NCBI RefSeq assembly: GCF_023898315.1
Contig: NC_064618.1
Span: forward strand, 183,945,548 to 184,009,547
Length of the DNA stretch: 64,000 bases
Source: Schistocerca nitens
Taxonomy: Eukaryota; Arthropoda; Insecta; Orthoptera; Acrididae
Reading direction: 5' to 3'
The notes under the pieces are model-generated. The model saw nothing but the letters and a program-made list of their open reading frames with translations. It was not told where the DNA came from and made no database searches. Both the position numbers and the translations under genes were made by a program. Below are positions 33,600 through 44,450 of the stretch, one piece after another (within the stretch, counting starts at the first letter, position 1; each line of letters starts with the position of its first letter).

Positions 33600-34100
33600 A
33601 CAGTTTGGAAAATTGGGTACAACCAGAAGCAAATAAGACACGCACTCAGACAGACTGCGCCAAGAGAACAAGAAGAAGAAACGGAAGAACACAAGTCGTT
33701 GACGTGCATTCAGTTCGTCGGAAACACCTCAAGAAAAATCGGCAGAATCCTGGGGAAACACAATGTGAAATGTGTATTCCGACCCCCTGCAAAAACCTTG
33801 ACTCTACTGGGTTCAGTGAAAGAAAGGCCTTCGAAAACCAGGCGTTTATCAGATTCCCTGTCAGTGCGGAACATCGTACATTGGGGAGACAGTCCGCACT
33901 GTAGACGAGAGGTGCCGCGAACACAAGCGCCATACTGAATCACACCAGGCTACTAAATCAGCCGTGGCTGACCATTGTATAGAGACTGGCAATACTATGG
34001 ACTATGAAAAAAAACAAAAATACTCTGTCAATGCTCCTACTACTAAGACTGCGTTACTAAAGAGGCCATCGGAATCCGACTACAGGACGATTCAAATAAT
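33600..34100 (+). pseudogene. GIY-YIG endonuclease domain of the Penelope-like element
   Basis: After the polymerase comes a linker (KTRTQT, RTRRRNGRTQVV) and the endonuclease region: FVGNTSRKIGRILGK, VKCVFRPPAKTLTLLGSV, then the GIY-YIG-type block and, further on, SAVADHCIETGNTMDY, the family's conserved HCxETGH-like motif. In canonical Penelope-like elements this nuclease cuts the target to start insertion. The frame changes within the domain. An inverted partial copy lies at 31330-31655. Confidence 0.78.
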
Positions 34101-34263
34101 AGAGATAGAAGCCTTCGACTTAGTCAGGCTTGGAACCCTGCGCTCAGCCTGGAGAGAGAGAAGCGGTCCCAGCAATCTAGGACCGCCCCCGACGGCGGCA
34201 GCGGGGAGACTGCAGAGCCCAGTTCAGACCCAGGCGCCGCTTCCCCCACCACCTCCTGTAGCC

Positions 34264-34498
34264 GCCGCGCCGGCCGCACCAAAGACTCCAGGAGAGGAAC
34301 GGGGGAGGGGGTAACGGCTAGTATATATAGGGCGCTGAGAGGAACAGCACAGCATTCGTCAGGAACCACCAGAAGATGTCAGCGTGTACGTCTGCCGAAA
34401 TATTGTGGAGAAATTACGACGCTATCCGGTCGCATACTCGAGAACTGTTCAAATTGGAAATACGCCGGGTAAATTTCATATCGAATATATCGTAATGT
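34264..34498 (+). repeat. Penelope-like terminal repeat, right copy
   Basis: Direct copy of 31656-31895 with scattered differences. It contains TATATATAG at 34322-34330 and a hammerhead-like core with CAGAAGA at 34370-34376 and GAAA at 34397-34400. The two copies differ at an estimated 10% of positions, so the element is not young. Confidence 0.8.
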
Positions 34499-36246
34499 TT
34501 TTGAAGCTACAGAATTAACAGAGCTGACGCTTAACATAGCACCGACGTAACTGCAAATACATCTCACATTACAAGTGGAGACTGAGAAATCATGGCCGCC
34601 TCGAGTGCTTCAGTCTTAATGCTCTTAAGACTTGCACGTTAACTGGAAGATAGAGTCTATTACTCTATTTCTTCCTGTTAATTCTGCAAACGACGTTACG
34701 AGCAACTTTAGGGAGACACATACGCGGATGGAAGCTTTTTGTGTTAGCTGAGTGTACTGCGAATGCTCTGCCCAAAGTATTTGTTGTCTTGACACCTGTG
34801 TGTCATACGTTATTCGTTGTCTTAGTTCGACGAAAGGTACGTCACAAATCAAAGTAGAGCATAAAAATCAGTTTCCCATGTTAGTTAAATTTAACTGTGT
34901 CGAAAACTGTGGTAAACTTGTAACACTATGGCAATATGATAAATAATTTTCTTCTTATTAATTATATTTGATATGAAGTTTAATCTCTGTAATATATGAT
35001 ATGTTATGTGCTGTGATATGTTTTGTCTTTCTTACACAATCTCTTTGGTGGTATTTCGTGATGAATAGTTTTGTTTAAATAATTTTATGTTGACCTGTCG
35101 ATGTGAGTAAATGATATGTTTTCTTTAAAATGTTTGTTTGCTACTCTGTAACTGCTGATCCTCACCCAGGTTTCTTAGTTCTTTGTGTATGAAAAGGTGT
35201 TTTGGTTCCCCTCTGGAACGGAAATTATGTAGCGCGCGCAAAATGTGGTTGGTGCAGGTGAAAAGGGGGACAAGGTAGACAGTCGGGACTAGCTACCGAA
35301 CCGCTGGCAGCTAATGATCAAATAGCGCATGGTGCGGGTGCCGAGAGAGGCTTTATGTGCCAGTTTACACTACGCCAAAGCCTCGGGTGGATGGATGGAT
35401 TAATTATTATGCTCTGTTACTGGAAATTGTCTTAAAAATCGGAGGGACGTCGCTACCAAGAATATGACAGAACATACCACTTCCAACAGTAAACTCACCT
35501 ACCATAGTGTACTCGCCACCACATTGCGCAGTCACTATGATGAAGTGGAGGATTTATTGAAGTGTAGAGTGAAGGATCAGCACTTTTAATGTTTTTAAAA
35601 TACAAAGTAACACAAAACAAAATTTATAAACTTACACGCGAAGGCAGTAAGAGATTTATAATCTGCCACACTACTGATACCGACTTAAAATCTTATGAAA
35701 GTATGTACATTCAACAACAATTAGCTTCGCTTCGCCTTAAACGTATACGGTATAAATCAGCAACAATCACCAGCTAGGTTACGTTGCTACAAGGTTCCTG
35801 ATATTCTGTGAGGAATTTACGTTTCAGTTTTTAAGTATGTCAACATATTCTGCATAAACGAATGGCACATGTAAGATATTTATGTTAAACAGGAAATATT
35901 GCTATATATAATTCCGTATGATTTAATTGTGGAGAACGCTGCAAGACACATAAAAGTTGTGAAAAAAATAAATAACCAGTTTTGTTACAACCATTTACAG
36001 CATCTGGTTATTACGGCTTTATACATTAAAACCTCTTAAAATAGCGTTAAAGCTTACAAATGTTTGAACTATTTACATTTTAAACGACTGACTATGATGT
36101 TGGAAATGTTTGCTGGATACTTACACATCATAATTCTGTGTAAATCTACACGGAAAAAGAGAAATGTATCACATGAACAAAATTCTGCCTTCCTGTAATT
36201 TAAACTACTGATCTTACTAAAGAGAAACATGTCTACATGAAGTTTC
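34499..36246. other. No recognised feature
   Basis: AT-rich sequence. A GC-richer island lies at 35215-35400. Open frames at 34752-34946 and 35589-35777 are short and domain-free. Confidence 0.5.
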
Positions 36247-36258
36247 TGACATGATAAA

Positions 36259-36434
36259 GGTTGGTTGTTTTGGGGAAGGAGACCAGACAGCGAGGTCATC
36301 GGTCTCATCGGATTAGGGAAGGTCGGGGAAGGAAGTCGGCCGTGTCCTTTGAAAGGAACCATCCCGGCATTTGCCTGGAGCGATTTAGGGAAATCACGGA
36401 AAACCTAAATCACGATGGCCGGACGCGGGATTGA
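36259..36434 (+). mobile_element. Third SINE family, truncated
   Basis: The body reads GGAGACCAGACAGCGAGGTC, CTTTGAAAGGAACCATCCCG, CCTGGAGCGATTTAGGGAAA and GGCCGGACGCGGGATTGA, where a B-box complement would begin. It is flanked by a perfect 12-bp duplication TGACATGATAAA at 36247-36258 and 36435-36446. The break falls in the B box, so the tRNA head is missing; by the family's usual orientation the head would lie at the right. A truncated copy with an exact target duplication shows it was inserted in this shortened form. Strand assignment is tentative. Confidence 0.75.
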
Positions 36435-36446
36435 TGACATGATAAA

Positions 36447-36873
36447 CTTCCCTTGCTGCAGTTAATCAAATTACTTCCAATGATGTTAATGATTAATATA
36501 TCAGAAACAAGAGAACATAAATGAAGAATTATGATGTAACTAAAATTGCAGTGTATCATGTACTCAACTATGAATGCGTATCACTTTGAATATGTTATTG
36601 GGTATTTTATTAACGATATGTCCCAATTGGCCTTTCACATATCATTATAAATCTGCGTGCTGAATCCAGATCACATTAAATCAAGGTGTTTTATTACATC
36701 TTTCCTAGAGGAAACCTGGAAAATTCTGTAGGGATTCCACAGCTAATTTATACATGCTCTTTGAAAGGAAATGAAATAGTTTAATTTTTGTTGTTATCAA
36801 AGTGCTTCAAAATAAAAGCCATAGTTCTATAAATCTTCTACAAAATATTTACTTACTAACTTTAAGTTCAGTA
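36447..36873. other. No recognised feature
   Basis: AT-rich sequence with no identifiable element. Confidence 0.5.
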
Positions 36874-38397
36874 TAGTGGGTGATTTTTTCCAGCGTGTAC
36901 AAACTCTACGGACTGATCGGTGAGAGGATACGAAACAAAAAGATCTAATGAACGTATGTCTAGAAATGCATGGTTTCCGTGCTAGACACCGTTTATTCAA
37001 TCACAAGTGTTAGAGAGACTGCGATCTAATATACGCTACAGAGTGCAGCCACCGTTACATTATGTGCTGAAAATGTTTTCCATGTGCCTCAACCCAAGCG
37101 TTTATGCGTCATAGCATATTCCGTCTCACACGTTCATATCAGCGAAGCTGCATCCGAGCAAGAACATGAATACGCTGCTCCAATGCTTCCACATCTGGAA
37201 TGCGCTCTGCATACACGAAACTAATGAGATGGTCTCATAACCAGAAATCAGAAGTTCAGGTACGGTGAACGAGCAGACCATACAACTGCACCCCTCGTCT
37301 GATCCATCGATCAGGGGAGACACGATTGAGTTGGGTCCGGACGATAACAGCCAAGCGTGCTGGATCACCATCATGTAACAGCCACCCAATCCTTCGAATC
37401 ATCAATTGCACTTCTTCCAGCAGGGGAGGCAACGTCACCCGCAAGAAATGGCGACAGTTCCGACCTATTAGGCGACATGGAACGAAGACTGACCCCAAAA
37501 TATGGTGGTCAGCTATCCCGGCCCACGCATTCCCGCTTCACCGAGGTTGATGCTTCACTGTCACCATTTCATGGGAATTCTGCATGCTTTCCATAAATGA
37601 CTGTTATGAAAGATGAAGATATCATCTGTGAATAGGATGGATGACACAAATCTCGGAATCGTTGTTGCCTGCTGAAGAAATCAGTGACGAAGCTACTGCT
37701 GCTGTAGAAAGTCTGTCGCTGGTAAGCCCTGCAAACGCTGTAAGTGATAAGTATTGTAGCAGTTGTCATGAAGAATGTTCCGCATGGTCATCTGGCTTAC
37801 CCTTTACTGGCGGGCCAAATGCTGGTACTGACACGTCCGTTGCCTTCCACAGTGTTAATCACATTAATCCCGGCTTGGTGTGCGAACATTTCGGGTATGT
37901 CCTTCATGATTTCCTGCTTTCTGAAACGACTATGTCTCAGACAAACGGCGAGACACTGTTGTAAACATCGAATGCTGTAGTTGTTGTCGGCGGGGATAGG
38001 TCTCCTTGCTGCCCGCCGCCCGTTGCCATTTGCCTTTCCGTAACCATGTTGGCATGCTTTCGATTCAAATATGGAACCACTGTGTAGAACACTGTATCAC
38101 ATCCACTACAAGGTGAGTCAGCAAGAGAAGTGAATCGGACACTATGAGAGGAGAGGGCACTAGAGTATGACGCATGAGGAACAGTACCACCCTCTAGGCG
38201 GGAACCGTGCAAACTGTGGCTGCATGGTACAGCGCGTATTAGACAGCAGCTTCTGTAACAAATTATGATTGAATAAACGGTTTCTAGAATGGAAACCATG
38301 CATTTCCGGATATAAGTTTATTAGACCTTTTTCTTCCGTTTCCTTCCATCGATCAATCCCTAGAGTGTGTACACGGTGGAAAAAAAAGAACACCCTG
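36874..38397 (-). mobile_element. Mariner-type DNA transposon
   Basis: Terminal repeats are GTGGGTGATTTTTTCCAGCG at the left and, reversed from the right, CAGGGTGTTCTTTTTTTTCC; both continue with GTGTACA and ACTCTA. TA lies at both ends. The minus-strand transposase C-terminus at 37126-37498 reads FLRVTLPPLLEEVQLMIRRIGWLLHDGDPARLAVIVRTQL, then DRWIRRG and FWLDHLISFVYAERIPDVEALEQRI in shifting frames, matching the HDGAPPH and RWIGRGGP blocks of this transposase type. The N-terminal half is not recognisable. The element is dead. Confidence 0.8.
37126..37498 (-). pseudogene. Mariner-type transposase C-terminal part
   Basis: The readable stretch covers the block with the second catalytic Asp region (LLHDGDPARL where HDGAPPH or QDGAPPH is usual) and the RWIRRG motif. 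A frame change follows, after which TSDFWL and HLISFVYAERIP continue the family pattern. No intact frame joins the parts. Confidence 0.7.
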
Positions 38398-41300
38398 TAT
38401 AGAATAACGCTGCAGAAATCTCCAAGAATTGCATGGAAATAGGGAATGGGTAATTGTCACACACACTGGCATTGTCTTGTAAAATTAAAACTAACTTATA
38501 TTATTGCTATGTGATGTGCAACTTACAGCATTCAGCACGCAACGGATAAAGTAGTCATAATTACATACAGAAATAATTCGTGGCAAATACAAATCATGCC
38601 ATGGACAAAACACCACTCCCGCACACTGAGCTCACATGCTTTACACAAACAGGGTGTAAAGACCATACGTTTTAACATGTAGTGCTGGGCACAGCTGCTG
38701 ATATCCCATTTCATGTCACAACGTATGATTACATTTCCTTTTCTGTTTTCAGGTTGACAGATTTTTTAATTCTGGTTCATAAATTATTACATAAAAACGT
38801 AATCAAGATAGGTAATACTTTTCGCAGTGTTCTGCTTATTTGATGGGAGCTCCGTTCCTTTGAGGTGTTCGATGCAGTTCCGCGAATGATCAGCGGAACT
38901 TGGATCGGTAAAAAAAATCCTCTGGACTGTTAGGGGAGGCTCTCTGATTCGTGTGGTGCCTAGAACTGGTATACCCAACTCGTGTATTTTTTGTCAAATC
39001 TCTGGCAGTCTGCGAGAACGACGCTCTGGCGTTATAGTGTTTGTGAACAGAGCGGAAAGCTTTGTCATTCTGTAAAACTCAGGAAAAATGTTAGATGTAT
39101 CCTGGAAAAGCACGACATTGCTCACAAAACCCAAAGATGGAGGAAGGCCTATAGTGGCTTAGGGCAGTGGATGGAGGGCAACGACTGGGGTGGGCTGGAG
39201 GTGTGCAGACGAACAGCAGTGGGAACACCGGACACGGCCGTGTGGGTACGTAATCCGATTACTGGTACGCGCCTCTGTTCGCTCTTTATCGCTGTGAATA
39301 GGCAGGACGCTACACGGACGTAACGCTGCGTTCCACTAGGAATTCTGTTTCCGTGTCTGCTCTAAGCTGAAAAAAACTGTTGAAGCTTTTACACTTAATA
39401 ACTTTTAACTTAATGTTTTACATAGAAATACATAGCTGTACAAAAGTCGTACTGTTTAGTGACAACAGTTACTTCCACGTTTGTTTTCAAAGTAATCACG
39501 GCAGACATTAACACGAAAAAGCATTGTTGAAATGAAAGGCTAAATACGAGTAGTTAGGCAAACTCTCTTTTGTATCCGCCTGGATAGTGAAAAATACTTC
39601 CACGTTTCGGCCGGTATAATACAGTTAATATTCATTGCGAAAAGAGATTATTCAAAAACATTATCGTGTATCGAAACATATCCCTTTTTCTGAAAATACG
39701 AGAGCTTGTCGCCAGCAGTACATGTCGGCAATGTTTGTATGTTAATACTTTGCACTTTTTCAGCGTCTGTTATCTTAAACCTAGCTACATCCGTCACATC
39801 TTGCAAGAATTAAATCTTCACCACGGATGCTCTGGAGGAGCAATGAAAACTTAATTGGTTGTCTGAAAAGACCGTCTATCTTCTTGTATTTACAATTAGA
39901 AACAAGAAAGTGTAAGAACAATCCAGTTACTTCCAATCAGCGAAAACACGCGAAGTAGGACGATTTGACTTATACGATCTCTATTGACATAAAATATTCC
40001 ACACAACAAAGAAAAACTATCACTGAAGTAAAAATCAGAAACTGAAGAAAATACCTAGAAAAACTAAAAGAAACACTCTATTCTCTTGTTTATGGGAGTT
40101 ATGGTACTTTGGTTTTAGTATGATATGTAATGAAGATAAGATTTTATTGATTCCTCATAAATTACTGCATAGAAACAGAAGAAAGGGACCTATAATTAAT
40201 GAGAAAATATTGATTTCCAGGAACTGCTTTACTATAACTTTACTGCGTGCCCCCTGCCTTTGAGCGTAGCAAAGTACTTGATCACGTCTCTGAAGTCAGT
40301 TTCAGCATCTTGGTCGTATTCTGTGAACACCTTGCTTTCACTCACTCTTGACAATAAGTGTTTTTACATCAAATTTAATTTTACGTTTCTGTATTCACAA
40401 GATGCGACAGTCACTGGCATTGTGACAAATATACACAAAGCTATTTCTATGTTTGGATAAGCATACATTAACCCATATTTTGAAAACAAAATACTTTAGA
40501 ACGTCCAGAATGGGAATCATGGCAAACGCTCTTCATCAACTCTGTCACATGGCCTTTGAACGCTACTACATCATTAACTAGCTCCTGTGCATCAATACGT
40601 CTACTGTACGTGGCATCAATATCAGGTGCCTGCACATGTTATGGAGTTACATACGACCTTTCATTTAGGCCGTTTCCTAACACGAGATTAAAGTCAGACA
40701 AAAGATGTCTATTCCATTCTCCTAAACTGAAGCACACCAGCTAAGTCGCCTAGTTCTAAATCGTCAGATACCAACATAAATCTTAAGTCTTCGCTCAAAC
40801 AGCACATTTGTGCCAACATCCACTCGACAAGCGTTGAGACCCTACAATACCGTACCTAAAAATCGGCAAGAGCTCCACCATTGAACATGAGTGGGATGTG
40901 TATGCGGCAGCTCTGTGAACCATGTACATGTTGCCATGTAAACCACTTTAGGGATAGGTACCTGTTAGATAGTAGTCGTTCCCATAGGATATTACGTGGA
41001 TGAAATGACACTGCGGAAACGGCACTGTGACAAGAGCGTGCGTTACAGTCGAAGACCGAGGAAGAGGTTTCTTCTTCGACGTAAAACATAGGAAAACGAG
41101 AGGTAGAGGAACTAATGTACCTTCCCAGCTTGGTTCTTAAAAGTGAATCTTTTTTCTGTCAGTTTTTGTGTCCTCTCTGAGCCTGCCCCCTTAGCGGGGA
41201 CCCATCTCGCCATGCCCGTGGTATGGTCCCAAAGGCAAAGAAGATTTGACTACAGTCAACAAGTTCAAATTTTTGAGGTTGCAGTGATTCAAGGATGAAG

Positions 41301-41899
41301 ACAGATGGACAGGACACATTGTGTGGAGACCTGATTAAATCCAGACTTTCGACTTAAAACAATACGCGGCACAGAAATGTACGGTGTTGGTCCCTAAGCT
41401 GTTATTTAGTTTGGGACCTGAATTTCTCCCGCCATATACAATGTTCAAATAACGTCGAAAACCTTTGAAAAATGCGTACCCTGCCGTTTTGACTTCAAAA
41501 TGACAGGATGTGCACCTATCGAAACATCGGCGGTTGTTGTCACCCATAAGTGATTTGGTTACCGTTATATAATTGTCTGACAGAACACATACAGTCAATT
41601 AAATGTATAGTACATATTAAATCACGGAGCAAACTAATTACATGAGTATGAAGGTTATAGTAAAAAACAATACAGAATCGTACCAAACTAGTGAGGTGAT
41701 ATTCTTACTCGTCCCTCAGAACCTTATAAGTTTGTCAGCTCCAAGGAACTGCCAATTTCTGTATGGGTAAATGTTGCGGCAATTTTAACTTCCCAAGGTT
41801 TCCTTTCAAACGAAGCGGCAAGACTTGACTATCTTCAAAAGTAATATTAGTGTTCAATTTTACACTGTGCTTGTTTATCACATACGCTCCAATTTTCAA
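38398..41899. other. No recognised feature
   Basis: About 3.5 kb of mostly AT-rich sequence. Open frames of 60-113 codons (for example 38982-39323) carry no domain I can name. 39140-39260 and 41180-41230 are GC-richer. I see no splice-supported gene. Confidence 0.5.
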
Positions 41900-43186
41900 A
41901 AAACTTCGCTTTGTTAATGTTCTATCCTGGAACAGGAAAAGACATTATGCCGATGTCTGCTAAATGTCTGGAGAAAATGGTTACAACATTCGAAGAGACA
42001 CCTTCTTTCGATGTACAGTGTGGGGCAGAGGGAGGAAAGCGGTTGATCCTACGTCTGTCGAAGATGTGACAGCATTGCAGGAGAGATCGAGCGAAGGTGT
42101 GCATATATGCAATGCCTAAGGATTTAACCGAATGTTGGACAGGTCTGCCAACACGGTGCATAAAATCCTACGAAAAATCCTGAATTGCTATCCACACAAA
42201 ATCACCAATGTTCATTAGTTACTTCCTGCTGACCTGCCAGCAAAACAAACGTCCGCGTTGGCATTCCTTTCTCTCGTACAGGTTAACAAAGAATGGCCAT
42301 GGAACATTCAGTGGACAGATGATACCTATTTCCATCTCAAAGGACACGTCAATACGTAGAATTACAGAATATGGGCAACGGAAAACTCGGACACACATCG
42401 ATCGATACTATACTACTGCCCATTAAAATTGCTACACCACGAAGATGACGTGCTACAGACGTTAAATTTAAGCGACGGGAAGAAGATGCTGTGATAGGCA
42501 AATGATAAGCTTTTCAGAGCATTCACACAAGGTGGCGACACCTACAACATGCTGACATGAGGAAAGTTTCCAACTGATTTCTCATACACAAATTGCAGTT
42601 GACCGGCGTTGCCTGGTGTAACGTTGTTGTGATGGCTCGTGTAAGGAAGAGAAATGGGTACCATCACGTTTCCGTCTTTGATAAAAGGGTTGGATTGTAG
42701 CCTATCGCGATTGCGGTTTATGGTATCGCGACATTGCTGCTCGCGTTGGTCGAGATCCAGTGACCATTAGCAGAATATGGAAGCGGTGGGTTCAGGAGGG
42801 TAATACCGAACGCCGTGCTGGATCCCAATGGCCTCGTATCACTAGCAGTCGAGATGACAGGCATCTTATCAGCATGGCGGTAACTGATCGTGCAGCCCCG
42901 CCTCGATCCCTGAGTCAACAGATGGTGACGTTTGCAAGACAACAACCATCTGCACGAACAGTTCGACGACGTTTTTTGCAGCAGCATTGACCATCAGCTC
43001 GGAGACCATGGCTGCGGTTACCCTTGACGCTGCAACACAGACAGGAGCGCCTGCGATGGTGTACTCAACGACGAGCCTAGGTGCACGAATGGCAAAACGT
43101 CATTTTTTCGGATGAATCCAGGTTCTGTTTACAGCATCATGATGGTCGCATCCGTGTTTGGTGACATCGCGGTGAACGCACATTGG

Positions 43187-43353
43187 TTCAAATGGCTCTG
43201 AGCACTATGGGACTCAACTGCTGTGGTCATAAGTCCCCTAGAACTTAGCACTACTTAAACCTAACTAAGGACAGCACACAACACCCAGCCATCACGAGGC
43301 AGAGAAAATCCCTGACCCCGCCGGGAATCGAACCCGGGAACCCGGGCGTGGGA
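43187..43353 (-). mobile_element. SINE with shared body but different tRNA-like head
   Basis: The duplicated target GAACGCACATTGG lies at 43174-43186 and 43354-43366. The left two thirds match the body and tail of the 2141-type SINE (CTCTGAGCACTATGGGACTC, CCCCTAGAACTTAG, TAAACCTAACTAA). The head is different: on its own strand CACGCCCGGGTTCCCGGGTTCGATTCC, then GGCGGGGTCAGGGATTTTCT and CCTCGTGATGGCTGGG. The B box is GGTTCGATTCC. It is a separate subfamily with a swapped or convergent head. Confidence 0.85.
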
Positions 43354-43689
43354 GAACGCACATTGGAAGTGTGTATTCGTCATCGCCATACTGGCGTATC
43401 ACCCGGCGTGATGGTATGGGGTGCCATTGGTTACACGTTTCGGTCACCTCTTGTTCGCTTTGACGGCACTTTGAACAGTGGACGTTACATTTCAGATGTG
43501 TTACGACCCGTGGCTCTACCCTTCATTCGATCCCTGCGAAACCGCACATTTCAGCAGGATAATGCACGACCGCGTGTTGCAGGTCCTGTACGGGCCTTTC
43601 TGGATACAGAAAATGTTCGACTGCTGCCCTGGCCAGCACATTCTCCAGATCTCTCACCAATTGGAAACGTCTGGTCAATAGTGGCTTAG
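43348..43689 (+). pseudogene. Tc1-like transposase C-terminal half
   Basis: 113 codons stay open. The conserved blocks VMVWGAIGY, FQQDNARPR (second catalytic Asp) and PAHSPDLSPIGNVW are clear; the third catalytic position is normally the Glu of SPDLNPIEHVW and here reads Gly in SPIGNVW. A stop (TAG) follows at WSIVA. The first ten codons come from SINE-adjacent target sequence. Confidence 0.8.
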
Positions 43690-44450
43690 CAACTCGCTCG
43701 TCACAGTACGCCAGTCACTACTCTTGATGAACTGTGGTATCGAGTGTAAGCTCCATGGGCAGCTGTATGTACCTGTACACGCCGTCCAAGCTCTGTTTGA
43801 CTCAATGCCCAGGCGTATCAAGGCCGTTATTACGGCCAGAGGTGGTTGTTCTGTGTACTGATTTCTCAGGATCTATGCACCCAAATTGCGTGAAAATGTA
43901 ATCACATGTCAGTTCATGTATAGTGTGTACGCTCAATGAATACCCGTTTATCATCTGCATTTCTTCTTGGTGTAGCAATTTTAATGGCCAGTAGTGTACT
44001 TCATTCTGCGAAGCCTCACTGCTCCATCACTGGCAAACACTTTTGAAGTCTTTTGCGCAGCAACGTCATTCCAACCATTCAGCAGCCTGGACGAATGGGT
44101 AGGGTCATTTCTACGCAAGACGGTGCTCCTCTGCACATTGCACACCCAGTGAAGCGGCTGCTGCATAGGCATTTCGTTTGAGCTAGAACTATCAGCTGTC
44201 ATTCCCTGGCCGTCCAGTTCACCTAATCTTCATCCACGTGACTTTTGGCTGTGGGGTTACCTAGAAGATGTTAAGTGCTCCAATGACGAATGTAGCTGAA
44301 AGCACGCACTATGCAACGCATTCTGAACGTGACTCCCGAGACACGTCAACCTGTAGTGGAACATGCTGTTTCTCGATTTCACCTTGTGGCACAAAACGGT
44401 GGAGAGAATAATGAGAATGTCATGAGCCAGTCTCATGAGAGTTAATAAAC

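Larger units (their letters stand above)
31330..34498 (+). mobile_element. Penelope-like element with direct terminal repeats
   Basis: The layout is: an inverted piece of the 3' coding end (31330-31655, minus), a terminal repeat (31656-31895), a plus-strand coding body with reverse transcriptase and GIY-YIG endonuclease, and a second terminal repeat (34264-34498). This mixed inverted/direct arrangement is typical of Penelope-like elements, which are a retroelement class of their own without capsid genes. The body has a few frame breaks, so this copy is defective, but the polymerase core reads open for about 240 codons. Confidence 0.85.
42409..43998 (+). mobile_element. Tc1-like DNA transposon with a SINE inside
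   Basis: Inverted ends are CCCATTAAAATTGCTACACC at the left (42418-42437) and GGTGTAGCAATTTTAATGGC at the right (43970-43989), with about ten more partly matching bases outward to TA. Transposase remnants are a helix-turn-helix region near 42660-42790, SRFCLQHHDGRIRVWWHRG-like sequence before the SINE, and RTLEVCIRHRHTGVSPGVMVWGAIGYTFRSPLVRFDGTLNSGRYISDVL to FQQDNARPRVAG and PWPAHSPDLSPIGNVWSIVA at 43348-43689. The catalytic Asp of QQDNARPH-type motifs is retained, but the N-terminal half is broken. Confidence 0.87.
41900..44450 (+). mobile_element. Mariner-type transposon interrupted by Tc1
   Basis: A DUF4817-type transposase is split. The left part (about 41965-42408) includes FEETPSFDVQCG, DVTALQERSSEGVHIC, TVHKILRKILNCYPHKI, LLPADLPA, EWPWNIQWTDDTYFHLKGHVNT and RIWATENS. 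The right part (about 44085-44420) includes RVISTQDGAPLHIAHPVKRLLHRHF, FWLWGYLEDVKC and LNVTPETRQPVVEHAVSRFHLVAQNGGENNENV. A Tc1-like element occupies 42409-43998 between them, and the stretch that normally links these blocks is also missing. The ends of this transposon were not found; boundaries are approximate. Confidence 0.8.

Noticed and set aside
37641-37964. 107-codon plus-strand frame as a gene
   Set aside because: It lies within the mariner-type transposon on the opposite strand from the transposase and has no domain.
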